DNA of 64,000 nt from the NCBI RefSeq assembly GCF_900167075.1, contig NZ_FUWH01000005.1, forward strand, positions 228,639-292,638, in the 5' to 3' direction. Shown here in pieces: positions 16,994 through 25,364 of the stretch. The notes beneath the pieces are model-generated. The model searched no databases, was not told the DNA's origin, and saw only the letters and a list, made by a program, of their open reading frames with translations. Every line of letters starts with the position of its first letter. Positions within the stretch are counted from its first letter, which is position 1. This DNA comes from Sediminibacterium ginsengisoli (GTDB taxonomy: Bacteria; Bacteroidota; Bacteroidia; Chitinophagales; Chitinophagaceae). A program made the position numbers and the translations under genes.

Positions 16994-18865
16994 ATGAGCG
17001 CGATTTATGGCATTTTACATGAACAGGCTGATCAGTCTGAAACCGAAGCAATCAAAAAAATGCGCGCCAGCCTTGCACACTGCGTAATGGATGGCGAAGG
17101 TTACTGGCACGGCTCGCCTGGCAGTCTTGGCTTCTGTAAAATGGCCCTGTACGCGCAACAGGAAAATGAAAAGCAGCCTTTTGAATCCGGCGATCTTGTG
17201 ATCGTAGCCGATTGCCGTCTCGACAACAGGGATACACTGGTAAAACAACTCTGTCCTGAAACGGACCGGACATCACAGCATTCCGATCCTGAACTGATCC
17301 TCAGGGCTTATCTTAGATGGGGCACGGCATGTGTTCATCATCTCGACGGCGAATTCGCATTTGCTATTCTCAACAAAGAAAGCCGCGAGCTTTTCGCAGC
17401 CACCGACCCGGTCGGATTCCGGCCTTTTTTCTATACCACTGAACCAGGCCGTTTCCTGTTCTGCAGCCAGATCAAAGGAATTGTGGCTGCCATGAACGGG
17501 CAACGGGATTTTGATGAAGAACACCTGTTCAACCACCTGTTCCGCCTTGGCAACCAGGAGCATACTTATGTAAAAGGGATCAGAGCGCTTTGCGGTGGCA
17601 AAACACTGCAATTCCGGGACGGAATTTATTCGGTACATACTTACTGGCAGCTTGCTGCAGGTGGAAAGTACCAGTTTAAAAATGATGCTCAGTGGCTTGA
17701 GCAATTCCGCGAACTGCTGATAAGGTCTGTGGAAAAAAGGATCAATGTATTTGGCAACACGGGCATTAGTCTGAGCGGAGGACTGGATTCGGGAACGGTT
17801 GCAGGCATTATGGCCACTGTTCTTGCGAAAAAGAATAAACCTTTATATGCTTTTTCATCGGCTTTACCGGTCAATTACCAAGGCATCGAACGGGACGAAC
17901 GTTATTATATCGATTCCCTGAACAGGATGTTCCCAAACATCATACAAACATATGTGAATGCAGACAATACAGGACCCTTCGATCCGGTAGAGAAAGCATT
18001 CGCAGCAGAGGAAAATATCCCCAACGGGTATTTTTATATGGAACAGGCTATTCTCAATGCCGCAAAGGAAAACGACGTCCGCACATTGTTCACGGGTATT
18101 GGGGGCGACGGTGGCGTTACAACGCACGCATCCGGCATTTACTTGCTGGTAAACAGAGGCGCATTTGCCAGCGCTTTCCGCATAGCAAAATCCCTGGCTG
18201 CCTATGACAATTCAAGCGTTCTCAGTGTGCTCAGGCATGACTATCTGAGTCACACAACCGCCTGGCAACGCTTACGCCCCAAACGGCAACCAGCTGCCGG
18301 CAACCATTTACAACCTGCATTCCTGGAACCATACCTGTCCCGTATAGATGCGGTCCGCAGACAAAAGCAAACAGATATGAACAATGCCGGGCTCATTAAT
18401 AACGGTAAAGTGGGGCGGATAATCACTATGTTTACCAACAGGAATTCCATGCATGGGATTTCGTCCTGCGATCCATTGTACGATAAGGATCTGCTCGAAT
18501 TCCTGTCAGATGCACCTGTACATCTTTATACCATTGGCGGACAAAGACGGGGATTGGTCCGTGCAGTGATAGAAGATTTTGTACCTCCTGAGATCCGCTG
18601 GCGTAAAAACAAATTACCCTACGGTCCTGATGCTGTCCGGCGGGCGCTTAGTCATTCTGCGGATATGGTTACGGAACTCAGTAATTCAAAATACGATTTT
18701 ATATTCGATCGTTTTTTCTCCAGGCAAGGACTGATCTCAGCACTACAGCAATTACGGCCTTACGGACCGGGAGCAACCAACAAAATCCCAAGCTTAATGA
18801 CCATACACAGCGTGCAGGCTGTACGCACGCTGGCTCATTTGCGTGAACTGGGATTCTCCTGCTGA
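16994..18865 (+). CDS. Lasso peptide cyclase (asparagine synthetase-like), copy C2
   Basis: A 623-residue paralogue of C1 with the same architecture: N-terminus MSAIYGI (no Cys2, so no glutaminase), and ATP loop SGGLDSGT at residues 261-268. Long blocks are nearly identical with C1 (for example GNTGISLSGG, NIPN-YFY-EQA, IRWR-KLPYGPD). Divergence is highest around 400-460 and at the C-terminus. This fits adaptation of each cyclase to its own precursor, which is inference. Its precursor A2 starts 253 bp downstream. The 14 bases before the ATG are identical to those of C1. Confidence 0.85.
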   Translation: MSAIYGILHEQADQSETEAIKKMRASLAHCVMDGEGYWHGSPGSLGFCKMALYAQQENEKQPFESGDLVIVADCRLDNRDTLVKQLCPETDRTSQHSDPELILRAYLRWGTACVHHLDGEFAFAILNKESRELFAATDPVGFRPFFYTTEPGRFLFCSQIKGIVAAMNGQRDFDEEHLFNHLFRLGNQEHTYVKGIRALCGGKTLQFRDGIYSVHTYWQLAAGGKYQFKNDAQWLEQFRELLIRSVEKRINVFGNTGISLSGGLDSGTVAGIMATVLAKKNKPLYAFSSALPVNYQGIERDERYYIDSLNRMFPNIIQTYVNADNTGPFDPVEKAFAAEENIPNGYFYMEQAILNAAKENDVRTLFTGIGGDGGVTTHASGIYLLVNRGAFASAFRIAKSLAAYDNSSVLSVLRHDYLSHTTAWQRLRPKRQPAAGNHLQPAFLEPYLSRIDAVRRQKQTDMNNAGLINNGKVGRIITMFTNRNSMHGISSCDPLYDKDLLEFLSDAPVHLYTIGGQRRGLVRAVIEDFVPPEIRWRKNKLPYGPDAVRRALSHSADMVTELSNSKYDFIFDRFFSRQGLISALQQLRPYGPGATNKIPSLMTIHSVQAVRTLAHLRELGFSC

Positions 18866-19118
18866 CAGATTGCTGGATTTCATGAAAAAATAGCAGCAGA
18901 AAGTAAAGCCATGCCAACTTTAAAAGAACCGTATTGGTGTGCATCTTCAAATACTATATCGCATTTTTTCTCGCAAATGGTGATAAGTATATTATATTGA
19001 AATCTTTATATGAATATGATGCGTTGCCAGGGAATGCCCTTGTTTTTTTTTAAAAAAAAAGCTTCATTGATTTATTATCAGCCCGCATATTCGTATTTTG
19101 TATTCAAAATAACCCTTT

Positions 19119-19256
19119 ATGGAAATTCTTGTAAACAACGAGCCGGAAATTGTTAAAGAAGCCTGGATCAAACCAGAGTTTAATATGATGGATATAAAAC
19201 TTGAGACCTTGTTCAACCCCGCCGGCTTTAATGATGATACTATGTATGGGAGCTAA
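19119..19256 (+). CDS. Lasso peptide precursor A2 (45 aa)
   Basis: This short frame lies downstream of C2. The leader has W16-I-K-P19-E-F21 and the -2 Thr at T30, the same residue numbers as precursor A1. The proposed core is FNPAGFNDDTMYGS, with Asp8 and Asp9 as possible ring-closing residues. Asp9 aligns with Asp9 of A1, which favours a 9-residue ring and a 5-residue tail (TMYGS) with Met/Tyr as plug. The hand-computed monoisotopic mass of the cyclised core is about 1516.59 Da. A strong terminator follows 36 bp after the stop. The 252-bp gap after C2 contains a run of nine T followed by nine A (about 19043-19060) and room for a separate promoter. Confidence 0.8.
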   Translation: MEILVNNEPEIVKEAWIKPEFNMMDIKLETLFNPAGFNDDTMYGS

Positions 19257-19292
19257 CACATAAGCGCAACCATATACTTGTACGCATTCGAA

Positions 19293-19332
19293 CGCCTGGC
19301 TATTTCCGTCAGTGAGCAGAAATAGCCAGGCG
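19293..19332 (+). terminator. Rho-independent terminator after precursor A2
   Basis: A perfect 14-bp inverted repeat (CGCCTGGCTATTTC and its complement) encloses a 12-base loop and runs into TTTATATAT. It lies between the A2 stop and the Nudix gene, so it should close the C2-A2 transcript. Confidence 0.8.
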
Positions 19333-19381
19333 TTTATATATCTGCTTGCATATCAGCAGCATTATCACCCTTCGCATTCGC

Positions 19382-19389
19382 TATCTTTG
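19382..19389 (+). promoter_or_regulatory. Putative -7 box of the Nudix gene
   Basis: TATCTTTG fits TAnnTTTG completely and ends 4 bases before the Nudix ATG. With a usual start site a few bases downstream the mRNA would be leaderless or nearly so. No convincing TTTG -33 box is seen. Confidence 0.4.
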
Positions 19390-19393
19390 ACAG

Positions 19394-19810
19394 ATGCAAA
19401 CAACAAAAATCACCGCAGCTGGCGGGCTGGTACTGAACGATGACGGCGCACTGCTGATGATCTTCCGCCGGGGGAAATGGGATCTCCCGAAAGGTAAGCT
19501 CGATACAGGTGAAACAATCGAAGCCTGTGCAGTAAGAGAAGTAATGGAAGAAACAGGCCTGCAGGAAGTTCACATAGAATCTGCAGCAGGAACAACTTAC
19601 CATGATTATTTTGATACTTACCTGCAACAGGATGTGACCAAGGAAACTTTCTGGTATAAAATGCATGCACCCGGTCAACAGCAGCTTGTTCCGCAGCTTG
19701 AAGAAGACATCACTGAGATCCGCTGGATAGAAAGAACCGGACTGGAAAAATGTCTTGCAAACAGTTATGCGAATGTTGTTCAGATCGTACGATCAACACT
19801 GAGTCTTTAA
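19394..19810 (+). CDS. Nudix hydrolase
   Basis: The 138-residue protein carries the full Nudix box: GKLDTGETIEACAVREVMEETGL fits GX5EX7REUXEEXGU, at about residues 36-58. The enzyme hydrolyses nucleoside-diphosphate-linked compounds with a divalent metal. Substrate specificity is not readable. It starts after the lasso A2 terminator, so it belongs to a new transcription unit, and DUF6265 follows 31 bp later in the same direction. Confidence 0.9.
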   Translation: MQTTKITAAGGLVLNDDGALLMIFRRGKWDLPKGKLDTGETIEACAVREVMEETGLQEVHIESAAGTTYHDYFDTYLQQDVTKETFWYKMHAPGQQQLVPQLEEDITEIRWIERTGLEKCLANSYANVVQIVRSTLSL

Positions 19811-19841
19811 TTCCGTTGAACAAACCAGTATATTTACCAAT

Positions 19842-20327
19842 ATGAAATTCAAAACCATTCTTCTTGTAGTGCTCGTATCTGCATTAAAAAGCAATGCACA
19901 GGAACTGACAGCTTCACTGAAAGACCTTTCTTTCATGACCGGCAACTGGTTCCAGAAACACGAATGGGGCGACATGGAAGAGTACTGGAGTGCGCCGATG
20001 GGCGATTGCATGACTTCCACATTCAGATGCGTGAAAGACGGCAAAGCTGTTTTTTATGAATTCATGATCATAGAGCAGACAGGAAAAATACCGGTAATGA
20101 AACTGCGGCATTTCAACCCCGGAAGTATTGGCTGGGAGGACAAGGAGCACCCGCAATCTTTCCCGCTGGTACAGCTTGTGCAGAACAAAGCTGTGTTTGC
20201 CGCTGCGGATGGTTCACTCAGATTAAGCTATGTTCGTTCAGCTACAGATAAACTTGATATCACACTGGAAGAAAAAGACAAAAAGGGGAAATTAAATACT
20301 ACAGTTTTCAATCTGACGCGTCGTTAA
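19842..20327 (+). CDS. DUF6265 family secreted protein
   Basis: The 161-residue protein has an N-terminal signal peptide (about 1-19, ending SNAQE). The body has LSFMTGNWFQ, EEYWSAPMGDCMTSTFR and GKAVFYEFMIIE, the pattern I associate with DUF6265, a beta-barrel of unknown function. Its 3' end overlaps the convergent histidine kinase gene by 20 bp. No functional claim can be made. Confidence 0.7.
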   Translation: MKFKTILLVVLVSALKSNAQELTASLKDLSFMTGNWFQKHEWGDMEEYWSAPMGDCMTSTFRCVKDGKAVFYEFMIIEQTGKIPVMKLRHFNPGSIGWEDKEHPQSFPLVQLVQNKAVFAAADGSLRLSYVRSATDKLDITLEEKDKKGKLNTTVFNLTRR

Positions 20328-22386
20328 TTCCGGCAGCAAGAGGAAATGCGATATGGAATATGGAGCCACCTTCAGGATTAGGTGTAAACCAGATTTTTCC
20401 CTCATGCGCCTCCATGATCATTTTAGATATATAAAGCCCAAGACCGAAAGTCTCCTCGCCCGCCGTGCCCTTCCGCTGCGTATCGGGATTCAGTTCAAAT
20501 AATTTACCGGCATATGCTTCGGGGATACCGATACCCTGGTCTTTTACGCTGATCACTACATTTTCCTGATCCTGTAACATCGTTATATGTATCGAAGTCC
20601 GCTCCGGACTGAATTTAATTGCATTGACCAGCAGATTATTCAGCACCCGCCAGATCTTATCACTATCTATACTTACGAACAACGGCCCATGTGTTTCAAG
20701 CATCACCTGCTGGTGCTTTTCCCGCGCCTTGAATTGCAGCAGCTTCACGCTTTGCTGCAGCAGTTCTGTAAGATCAGCGGGTTCTTTCTGCAAAACGATA
20801 CTGCCATTCTGATTCCTGGCAATGAGTATATCATCGATCACGGCGAGGAGATTGTTCACGGAAGTTCTGATCAGTCCGAAAAGAGTAATATCTTCTTTCG
20901 ATCTGTTACTGTCGCGCAGCATAAGCGTTGAAATGGAGGAAATGGCATGGATCGGGTTTTTCAGGTCATGGGCCAGCACTTTGGCAAGTCTTGCATTTTC
21001 GCGATTGCTTTGTTCCAGCGCCAGTAAGGCAAATCGTTGCTCTTTATTGTATTGTTCCACTTCCCTTGCATGCCTGATGGCGGCACGACTGTTCCTGATC
21101 ACCAGGATGATCAGCGCGGCTGCAAGTGCCAGCGTTACAATGGCTGCCGCAAGCAAAATACTTTTCAGCTTATCCTGCTTACGGAGTGCTCCTATTTCAT
21201 ATTCCTGCTGCAGCAGTCTGAAAACATTGTTCACATTGGCATTTAGGAAGCGTTTCTTTTCCTGTTCAATAGAATCCCTGATCGTGTTGAAATATTTCCA
21301 GTTCTGTGCGATGTATTGTCCGTCGCCGATAGCAGTACGATAATCCGCAACGGTTTGCAGGAACAACAGTTTGCTCTCGTTACCAGCCAGCTGATTTTCA
21401 TTTCCGATCAGCTGCAGCAATTCGCCAGCCTTTGTATTCTTCTGCTGCAACAGATAAAGCCTTGCAAGTTTCACTCTTGTCATCAGTGCATCCTGGTTAT
21501 AATTGCCCGGCCGTGAGTTGATTTCAATACTCGTTCGATACATGCTGTCTGCCAGCTGAAGTTGACCAAGCTGCATATATACATCACCCATATTGCCATA
21601 GACAACACCCGTAGCCTTTTCAATAAAAGTCTTGTGGGCCGGATATGCGGGTAGATTATCGCGCAGGAAATCTATACAACGTTTATAATAAAGAAGCGCA
21701 CTGTCCGGATCTCCTGCGCGTTTGTAACTGAGTCCTGTATTACTGAGTGCACCCTGGTATTCATACAGGTAATCGAACCCGGTTGTGCAGACTGAGAGAT
21801 GTGTCCTTGCCTGGTTGTAATAAGAGATAGCCGTGGTATAATCTTCCATCCGGTAACTGATCATGGCCAACCGGAGATCAAAGCGGGCCATATAATGATT
21901 ATAATAGCAGGAATCAGTCCTGCTTTTTGCAATACGGCTGCCCTGGAAATAATAAGGATATGCATTGCTGAACAATCCCTGGTAATACAACATATCCCCT
22001 TTTACAAGATATGCTTCTGCGCAAAGAAGATTGTATGCATCGTCATCTGCATAAGGCAGCAGCAGCTTCAGAGCGCTATCGGCATTTATTCCGGCACTTA
22101 CGAAATCATTTTTATCCTTGAACCAGCGGATCCGGGTAACATATTTCAGATAATGATCGGCTATGGCTGCTTTTCTGTCATTGGAATGATAAAATGAATC
22201 GATATAACGAAGTGCCTGACCGGTTTTATTATCCAGTGCCAGTGAATCGGCATGAGCGACTGCTGACTGAAAAAAAGGACTTGCTTCAGAACTGCGTGAC
22301 CCGGAGTGGCCACATGAAACAATGGCCATCAAGCAAATCACCCACCCTGTTTTTTGCAGCAGCCATTGCCTTATATCCATGGCCAT
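20308..22386 (-). CDS. TPR-containing membrane sensor histidine kinase (lipoprotein N-terminus)
   Basis: The N-terminus has a hydrophobic stretch ending in a lipobox-like IVSCGHS, so the sensor part is probably anchored in the periplasm. Helical TPR-like repeats fill about residues 40-380 (for example NTGLSYKRAGDPDSALLYYKR, MGDVYMQLGQLQLADSMYR). A transmembrane helix (AAAIVTLALAAALIILVI) precedes a coiled segment, a HisKA helix with LAHDLKNPIHA, and a HATPase_c with N-box NLLVNAIKFSPE, DQGIGI and FGLGLYISK. Start candidates are 22386 and 22380; the frame extends to 22443. It has no adjacent response regulator. It is divergent from the pectate lyase gene, which may be coincidental. Confidence 0.85.
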   Translation of the reverse strand: MAMDIRQWLLQKTGWVICLMAIVSCGHSGSRSSEASPFFQSAVAHADSLALDNKTGQALRYIDSFYHSNDRKAAIADHYLKYVTRIRWFKDKNDFVSAGINADSALKLLLPYADDDAYNLLCAEAYLVKGDMLYYQGLFSNAYPYYFQGSRIAKSRTDSCYYNHYMARFDLRLAMISYRMEDYTTAISYYNQARTHLSVCTTGFDYLYEYQGALSNTGLSYKRAGDPDSALLYYKRCIDFLRDNLPAYPAHKTFIEKATGVVYGNMGDVYMQLGQLQLADSMYRTSIEINSRPGNYNQDALMTRVKLARLYLLQQKNTKAGELLQLIGNENQLAGNESKLLFLQTVADYRTAIGDGQYIAQNWKYFNTIRDSIEQEKKRFLNANVNNVFRLLQQEYEIGALRKQDKLKSILLAAAIVTLALAAALIILVIRNSRAAIRHAREVEQYNKEQRFALLALEQSNRENARLAKVLAHDLKNPIHAISSISTLMLRDSNRSKEDITLFGLIRTSVNNLLAVIDDILIARNQNGSIVLQKEPADLTELLQQSVKLLQFKAREKHQQVMLETHGPLFVSIDSDKIWRVLNNLLVNAIKFSPERTSIHITMLQDQENVVISVKDQGIGIPEAYAGKLFELNPDTQRKGTAGEETFGLGLYISKMIMEAHEGKIWFTPNPEGGSIFHIAFPLAAGINDASD

Positions 22387-22511
22387 AAAATTACAACTGA
22401 TAATATAAATACAATTAAACCCGGTGCTGTCTGGCGAATCCAATCTGCGGATGGCTCTGATTTGTATATTTAATACATCAAATCTTCAACATGCAGCACT
22501 GCTTCCAATAT

Positions 22512-23663
22512 ATGATTTTTCGTTCATTGACCGTTTTTTTGCCTGGCTTTTGTTGGGGCCTTACAGGTTATGCCCAGCAGCATGCACCGATAGACACAAG
22601 CGGATTCAGGGATGCGGCACATCACTGGTATGATATCCGCGATAAATCGAATATGATCAATCCGCTGCCAGGCAGGCCGGTTTATCGTGCAGACAATATC
22701 AACGCAATTGCAGACAATATTGTCCTTTTCCAGAAAAGCAATGGCGGCTGGCCCAAGAACTATGATATGCAGGCTATACTTTCCGCAGCGCAGCAAGACA
22801 GTGTTATAAAAGCACGGAACGAACTGCATACTACTTTCGATAACGGCAGCACGTACACACAGATCGCTTACCTCGCGCAGGCATACACCCTTACACATAA
22901 GGAAATATACAAAATTGCAGCACTGAAAGGGCTAGACTATATCCTTACCGCACAATACAAGAACGGCGGCTGGCCACAATATTATCCGCTTGAACAGAAT
23001 TACAGCCGTTTTATTACGTTTAACGATGATGCGTACATTGGGATTATGGAAGTGCTGAAAGATATTACAGACGATGCCCCGCAGTATGCATTCATTGACC
23101 CGGTCAAAAGAAAGGAGCTGGTTACAGCCTTCAACAAAGGGGTCAGTTGTATCCTGAAAACACAGATCAACGACGCTGGCCAGCCAACCGGCTGGTGCCA
23201 GCAGCATAATGAAATTACCCTGCAACCTGAATGGGCAAGGAAATTTGAACCGCCAGCCATCTGCAACAATGAAAGCGCAGGCATTGTACTGCTGCTGATG
23301 AAGATCAGGAGACCTTCGTTTGCAGTAAAAACCGCTATTGAGAATGCCGTAACCTGGTTCAGGGCATCTGCCATCAAAGACACCAGGATAAAAACAATCG
23401 ATGCGCCAGAACTTGTAACACCTTTTACAGTATCAAGACATGATCGCATTGTAGTGAACAGTCCGGGTGCTCCGCTGATCTGGACACGCTATTATGAACT
23501 GAAAACACACAGACCGGTTTTCTGCAACCGCGACAGTAAACTGGTCTATTCCCTTGCCGAAGTAGACAGGGAAAGAAGGGATGGTTATGGCTGGTATACT
23601 TACGAGCCTCAGAGAGTACTGGACCAATATGATGCATGGAAGCGGATAGTATCGGGCAACTGA
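22512..23663 (+). CDS. pelA: Pectate lyase, polysaccharide lyase family 10
   Basis: Secreted protein of about 383 residues. I chose the ATG at 22512 because it starts a clean signal peptide (MIFRSLTVFL... ending GYAQQ). The body has SNGGWPKNYDM, FDNGSTYTQIAYL, YKNGGWPQYYPL, and the terminal active-site region SRHDRIVVNSPGAPLIWTRYYEL, all typical of PL10. It cleaves polygalacturonate by beta-elimination using calcium. A secreted DUF1080-like protein follows. The nearby alginate operon is on the other strand, so pectin and alginate uronate degradation are neighbours here but not one transcript. Confidence 0.88.
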   Translation: MIFRSLTVFLPGFCWGLTGYAQQHAPIDTSGFRDAAHHWYDIRDKSNMINPLPGRPVYRADNINAIADNIVLFQKSNGGWPKNYDMQAILSAAQQDSVIKARNELHTTFDNGSTYTQIAYLAQAYTLTHKEIYKIAALKGLDYILTAQYKNGGWPQYYPLEQNYSRFITFNDDAYIGIMEVLKDITDDAPQYAFIDPVKRKELVTAFNKGVSCILKTQINDAGQPTGWCQQHNEITLQPEWARKFEPPAICNNESAGIVLLLMKIRRPSFAVKTAIENAVTWFRASAIKDTRIKTIDAPELVTPFTVSRHDRIVVNSPGAPLIWTRYYELKTHRPVFCNRDSKLVYSLAEVDRERRDGYGWYTYEPQRVLDQYDAWKRIVSGN

Positions 23664-23765
23664 TTACCCTTCATCCGCACAGAATACAGCTGTTCCTTTC
23701 CAGGCACCGGTGATATAGTTACTTTGATATCAGACTGCGAGAACAGTAACTTTCCTGAAAAAGAA

Positions 23766-24425
23766 ATGCGAACATTCTTTGTATTCCTCTTGCCGGCATT
23801 GTTCACTTTAACTGTAAAAGGTCAGCAGTTCAGAACCTATGATCTGGCAGCACTGGCGGGGCAGCAAAAACTGGAAGTATTCAACAGAACGGTGAGTTCT
23901 TTCAGTGAAGGCGGGCAAACAGGCATCCGTTTCTCAGAAGCGCCGCTTGACGGGATTGCCTGGCTCACCGGGGAATCCTTTTCCGATGGCATTATCGAAG
24001 TAGATATCAAAGGAAGAGACATGCTGCAGCGAAGTTTCACCGGTATTGCTTTTCACGGAAAGGATGACCAGCATTATGATGCTGTTTATTTCAGGCCTTT
24101 CAATTTCCGTGCAGCGGACAGCATCAGAAGGATCCATGCCGTACAATATATCTCGCACCCTATATATACCTGGAAGCTACTCCGCGACTCACTTAACGGA
24201 CAATTTGAAAAAGCTGTTATCCCGCCACCGGAAGCATCAGGTTGGTTTCATGTAAGAATAGAAATCCGTTATCCGGATGTAAAAGTATTTGTGAACGGCA
24301 GCAGTACACCCAGCCTGCAGGTAAAACAATTCAGTAACCGCAGATCCGGAAAAATAGGATTATGGGTAGGCGACAATTCAGATGGATACTTTTCAAACCT
24401 GCGTATACAACGGGCAGGGACATAG
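23766..24425 (+). CDS. Secreted DUF1080/concanavalin-like protein
   Basis: The ATG at 23766 gives a signal peptide (MRTFFVFLLPALFTLTVKGQQ). The rest is a beta-sandwich pattern resembling DUF1080/3-keto-disaccharide-hydrolase-like or LamG domains: IIEVDIKGRD, FTGIAFHGKDDQHYDAVYFRPFNF, WFHVRIEIRYPDVKVFVNG and KIGLWVGDNSDGYFSNL. It may bind or act on oligosaccharides outside the cytoplasm; catalysis is not shown. It follows the pectate lyase by 102 bp in the same direction and converges with the alginate operon end 13 bp away. Confidence 0.65.
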   Translation: MRTFFVFLLPALFTLTVKGQQFRTYDLAALAGQQKLEVFNRTVSSFSEGGQTGIRFSEAPLDGIAWLTGESFSDGIIEVDIKGRDMLQRSFTGIAFHGKDDQHYDAVYFRPFNFRAADSIRRIHAVQYISHPIYTWKLLRDSLNGQFEKAVIPPPEASGWFHVRIEIRYPDVKVFVNGSSTPSLQVKQFSNRRSGKIGLWVGDNSDGYFSNLRIQRAGT

Positions 24426-24438
24426 CAACTCGGCCGAT

Positions 24439-25335
24439 CTATTTCAGCACCTGCTTTTGCAGAAAATCCGTAATAGCAGCCTTAATCTCCTGCTGTTTCT
24501 CTTTCGGATAGCCACCGTGCAATCCGCCGGGAACGGTAATAAAAGTATGAGGAACACCGGCACCTGTAAACAATTTATCCAGCAATACCGATTGTCCGTA
24601 AGGAACACGCGGGTCTGCATCGCCATGTGTAAGGAAAACAGGCGGGTTATTTTTTGCCACATACGTTACAGGCGAAAGCATTTTCGCGAATGCTGCGTTA
24701 TTTCTGTTCTCTCCCAGCCATTCATAAATAGCATCATCCGGAAGAACTTTCAGCCGGCCATCAGGCAATGAATCATAAAGAATAGCGGGCGTTGACTGCG
24801 CAATTACCGCTGCGATCCTGAATGGGCCTGCCACTTCACAACCTTTATCAAAAATGTGATTATCAGCCGTAAGTCCCGCCAGTAAAGCAAGATGGGCACC
24901 TGCAGAACTACCTGCAAATACGATCCTGTTCACATCTATATTCATCGCTGCAGCGTGTTTTACCATATACATCAGCGCGCAGCGGGCATCTTCCACAGCA
25001 GCGGGAGCTTTTGCTTCCGGGCTTAGTCTGTAACTGATATTGGCCACGGCGAACCCCAGTTTAAAATAGGTATCAAATCCTGACTGGTCTTCTTTACGCC
25101 CTTTACGCCATGCGCCGCCGTGAATATTGATCAGCAATGGTGCTGTTTTGCCGGAAGCCGGCGGAAGATAGATATCCATGCGGCCATCCCAGTTGTCCGC
25201 TTTTTTATATACTACATCAAGACTGGCAGTATAATCTGCAGGCAAAAAAACTGTTTTCTTTACGCTGCTATCCTGTGCACCAGCATATATCCATGCAGAG
25301 AACAGGATGAAACATATGAGCATATACCGTTTCAT
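24439..25335 (-). CDS. Secreted alpha/beta-hydrolase esterase, operon-distal copy
   Basis: The 298-residue protein has a signal peptide (about 1-20, AGAQ), the oxyanion motif INIHGGAWRKG, the nucleophile elbow FAGSSAGAHLAL and a late HGDADPRVP and GGLHGGYP with Asp and His. This is the BD-FAE/hormone-sensitive-lipase-like carboxylesterase layout. It is last in the leftward alginate operon, 29 bp after the SDR. A paralogue sits at 27662-28531. Its position argues for action on acylated alginate or its oligomers; the substrate is inferred. Confidence 0.8.
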   Translation of the reverse strand: MKRYMLICFILFSAWIYAGAQDSSVKKTVFLPADYTASLDVVYKKADNWDGRMDIYLPPASGKTAPLLINIHGGAWRKGRKEDQSGFDTYFKLGFAVANISYRLSPEAKAPAAVEDARCALMYMVKHAAAMNIDVNRIVFAGSSAGAHLALLAGLTADNHIFDKGCEVAGPFRIAAVIAQSTPAILYDSLPDGRLKVLPDDAIYEWLGENRNNAAFAKMLSPVTYVAKNNPPVFLTHGDADPRVPYGQSVLLDKLFTGAGVPHTFITVPGGLHGGYPKEKQQEIKAAITDFLQKQVLK

Positions 25336-25364
25336 GAATATCTGTCTTTTAACCGGCCTTATAT

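Noticed and set aside
1212..18865. Reading C1 and C2 as ordinary asparagine synthetases
   Set aside because: Both lack the N-terminal Cys nucleophile, each is followed by a lasso-type precursor, and B1/B2 genes are present.
19043..19060. Nine T followed by nine A as a terminator of C2
   Set aside because: No G/C stem precedes it, so it is not an intrinsic terminator; it may be an upstream-element-like tract for A2 but evidence is thin.
3180..19256. Precursors as lanthipeptide, thiopeptide or microviridin
   Set aside because: No LanM, cyclodehydratase or ATP-grasp gene lies nearby; the leader WxxPxL, Thr at -2 and Asp9 fit the lasso family.
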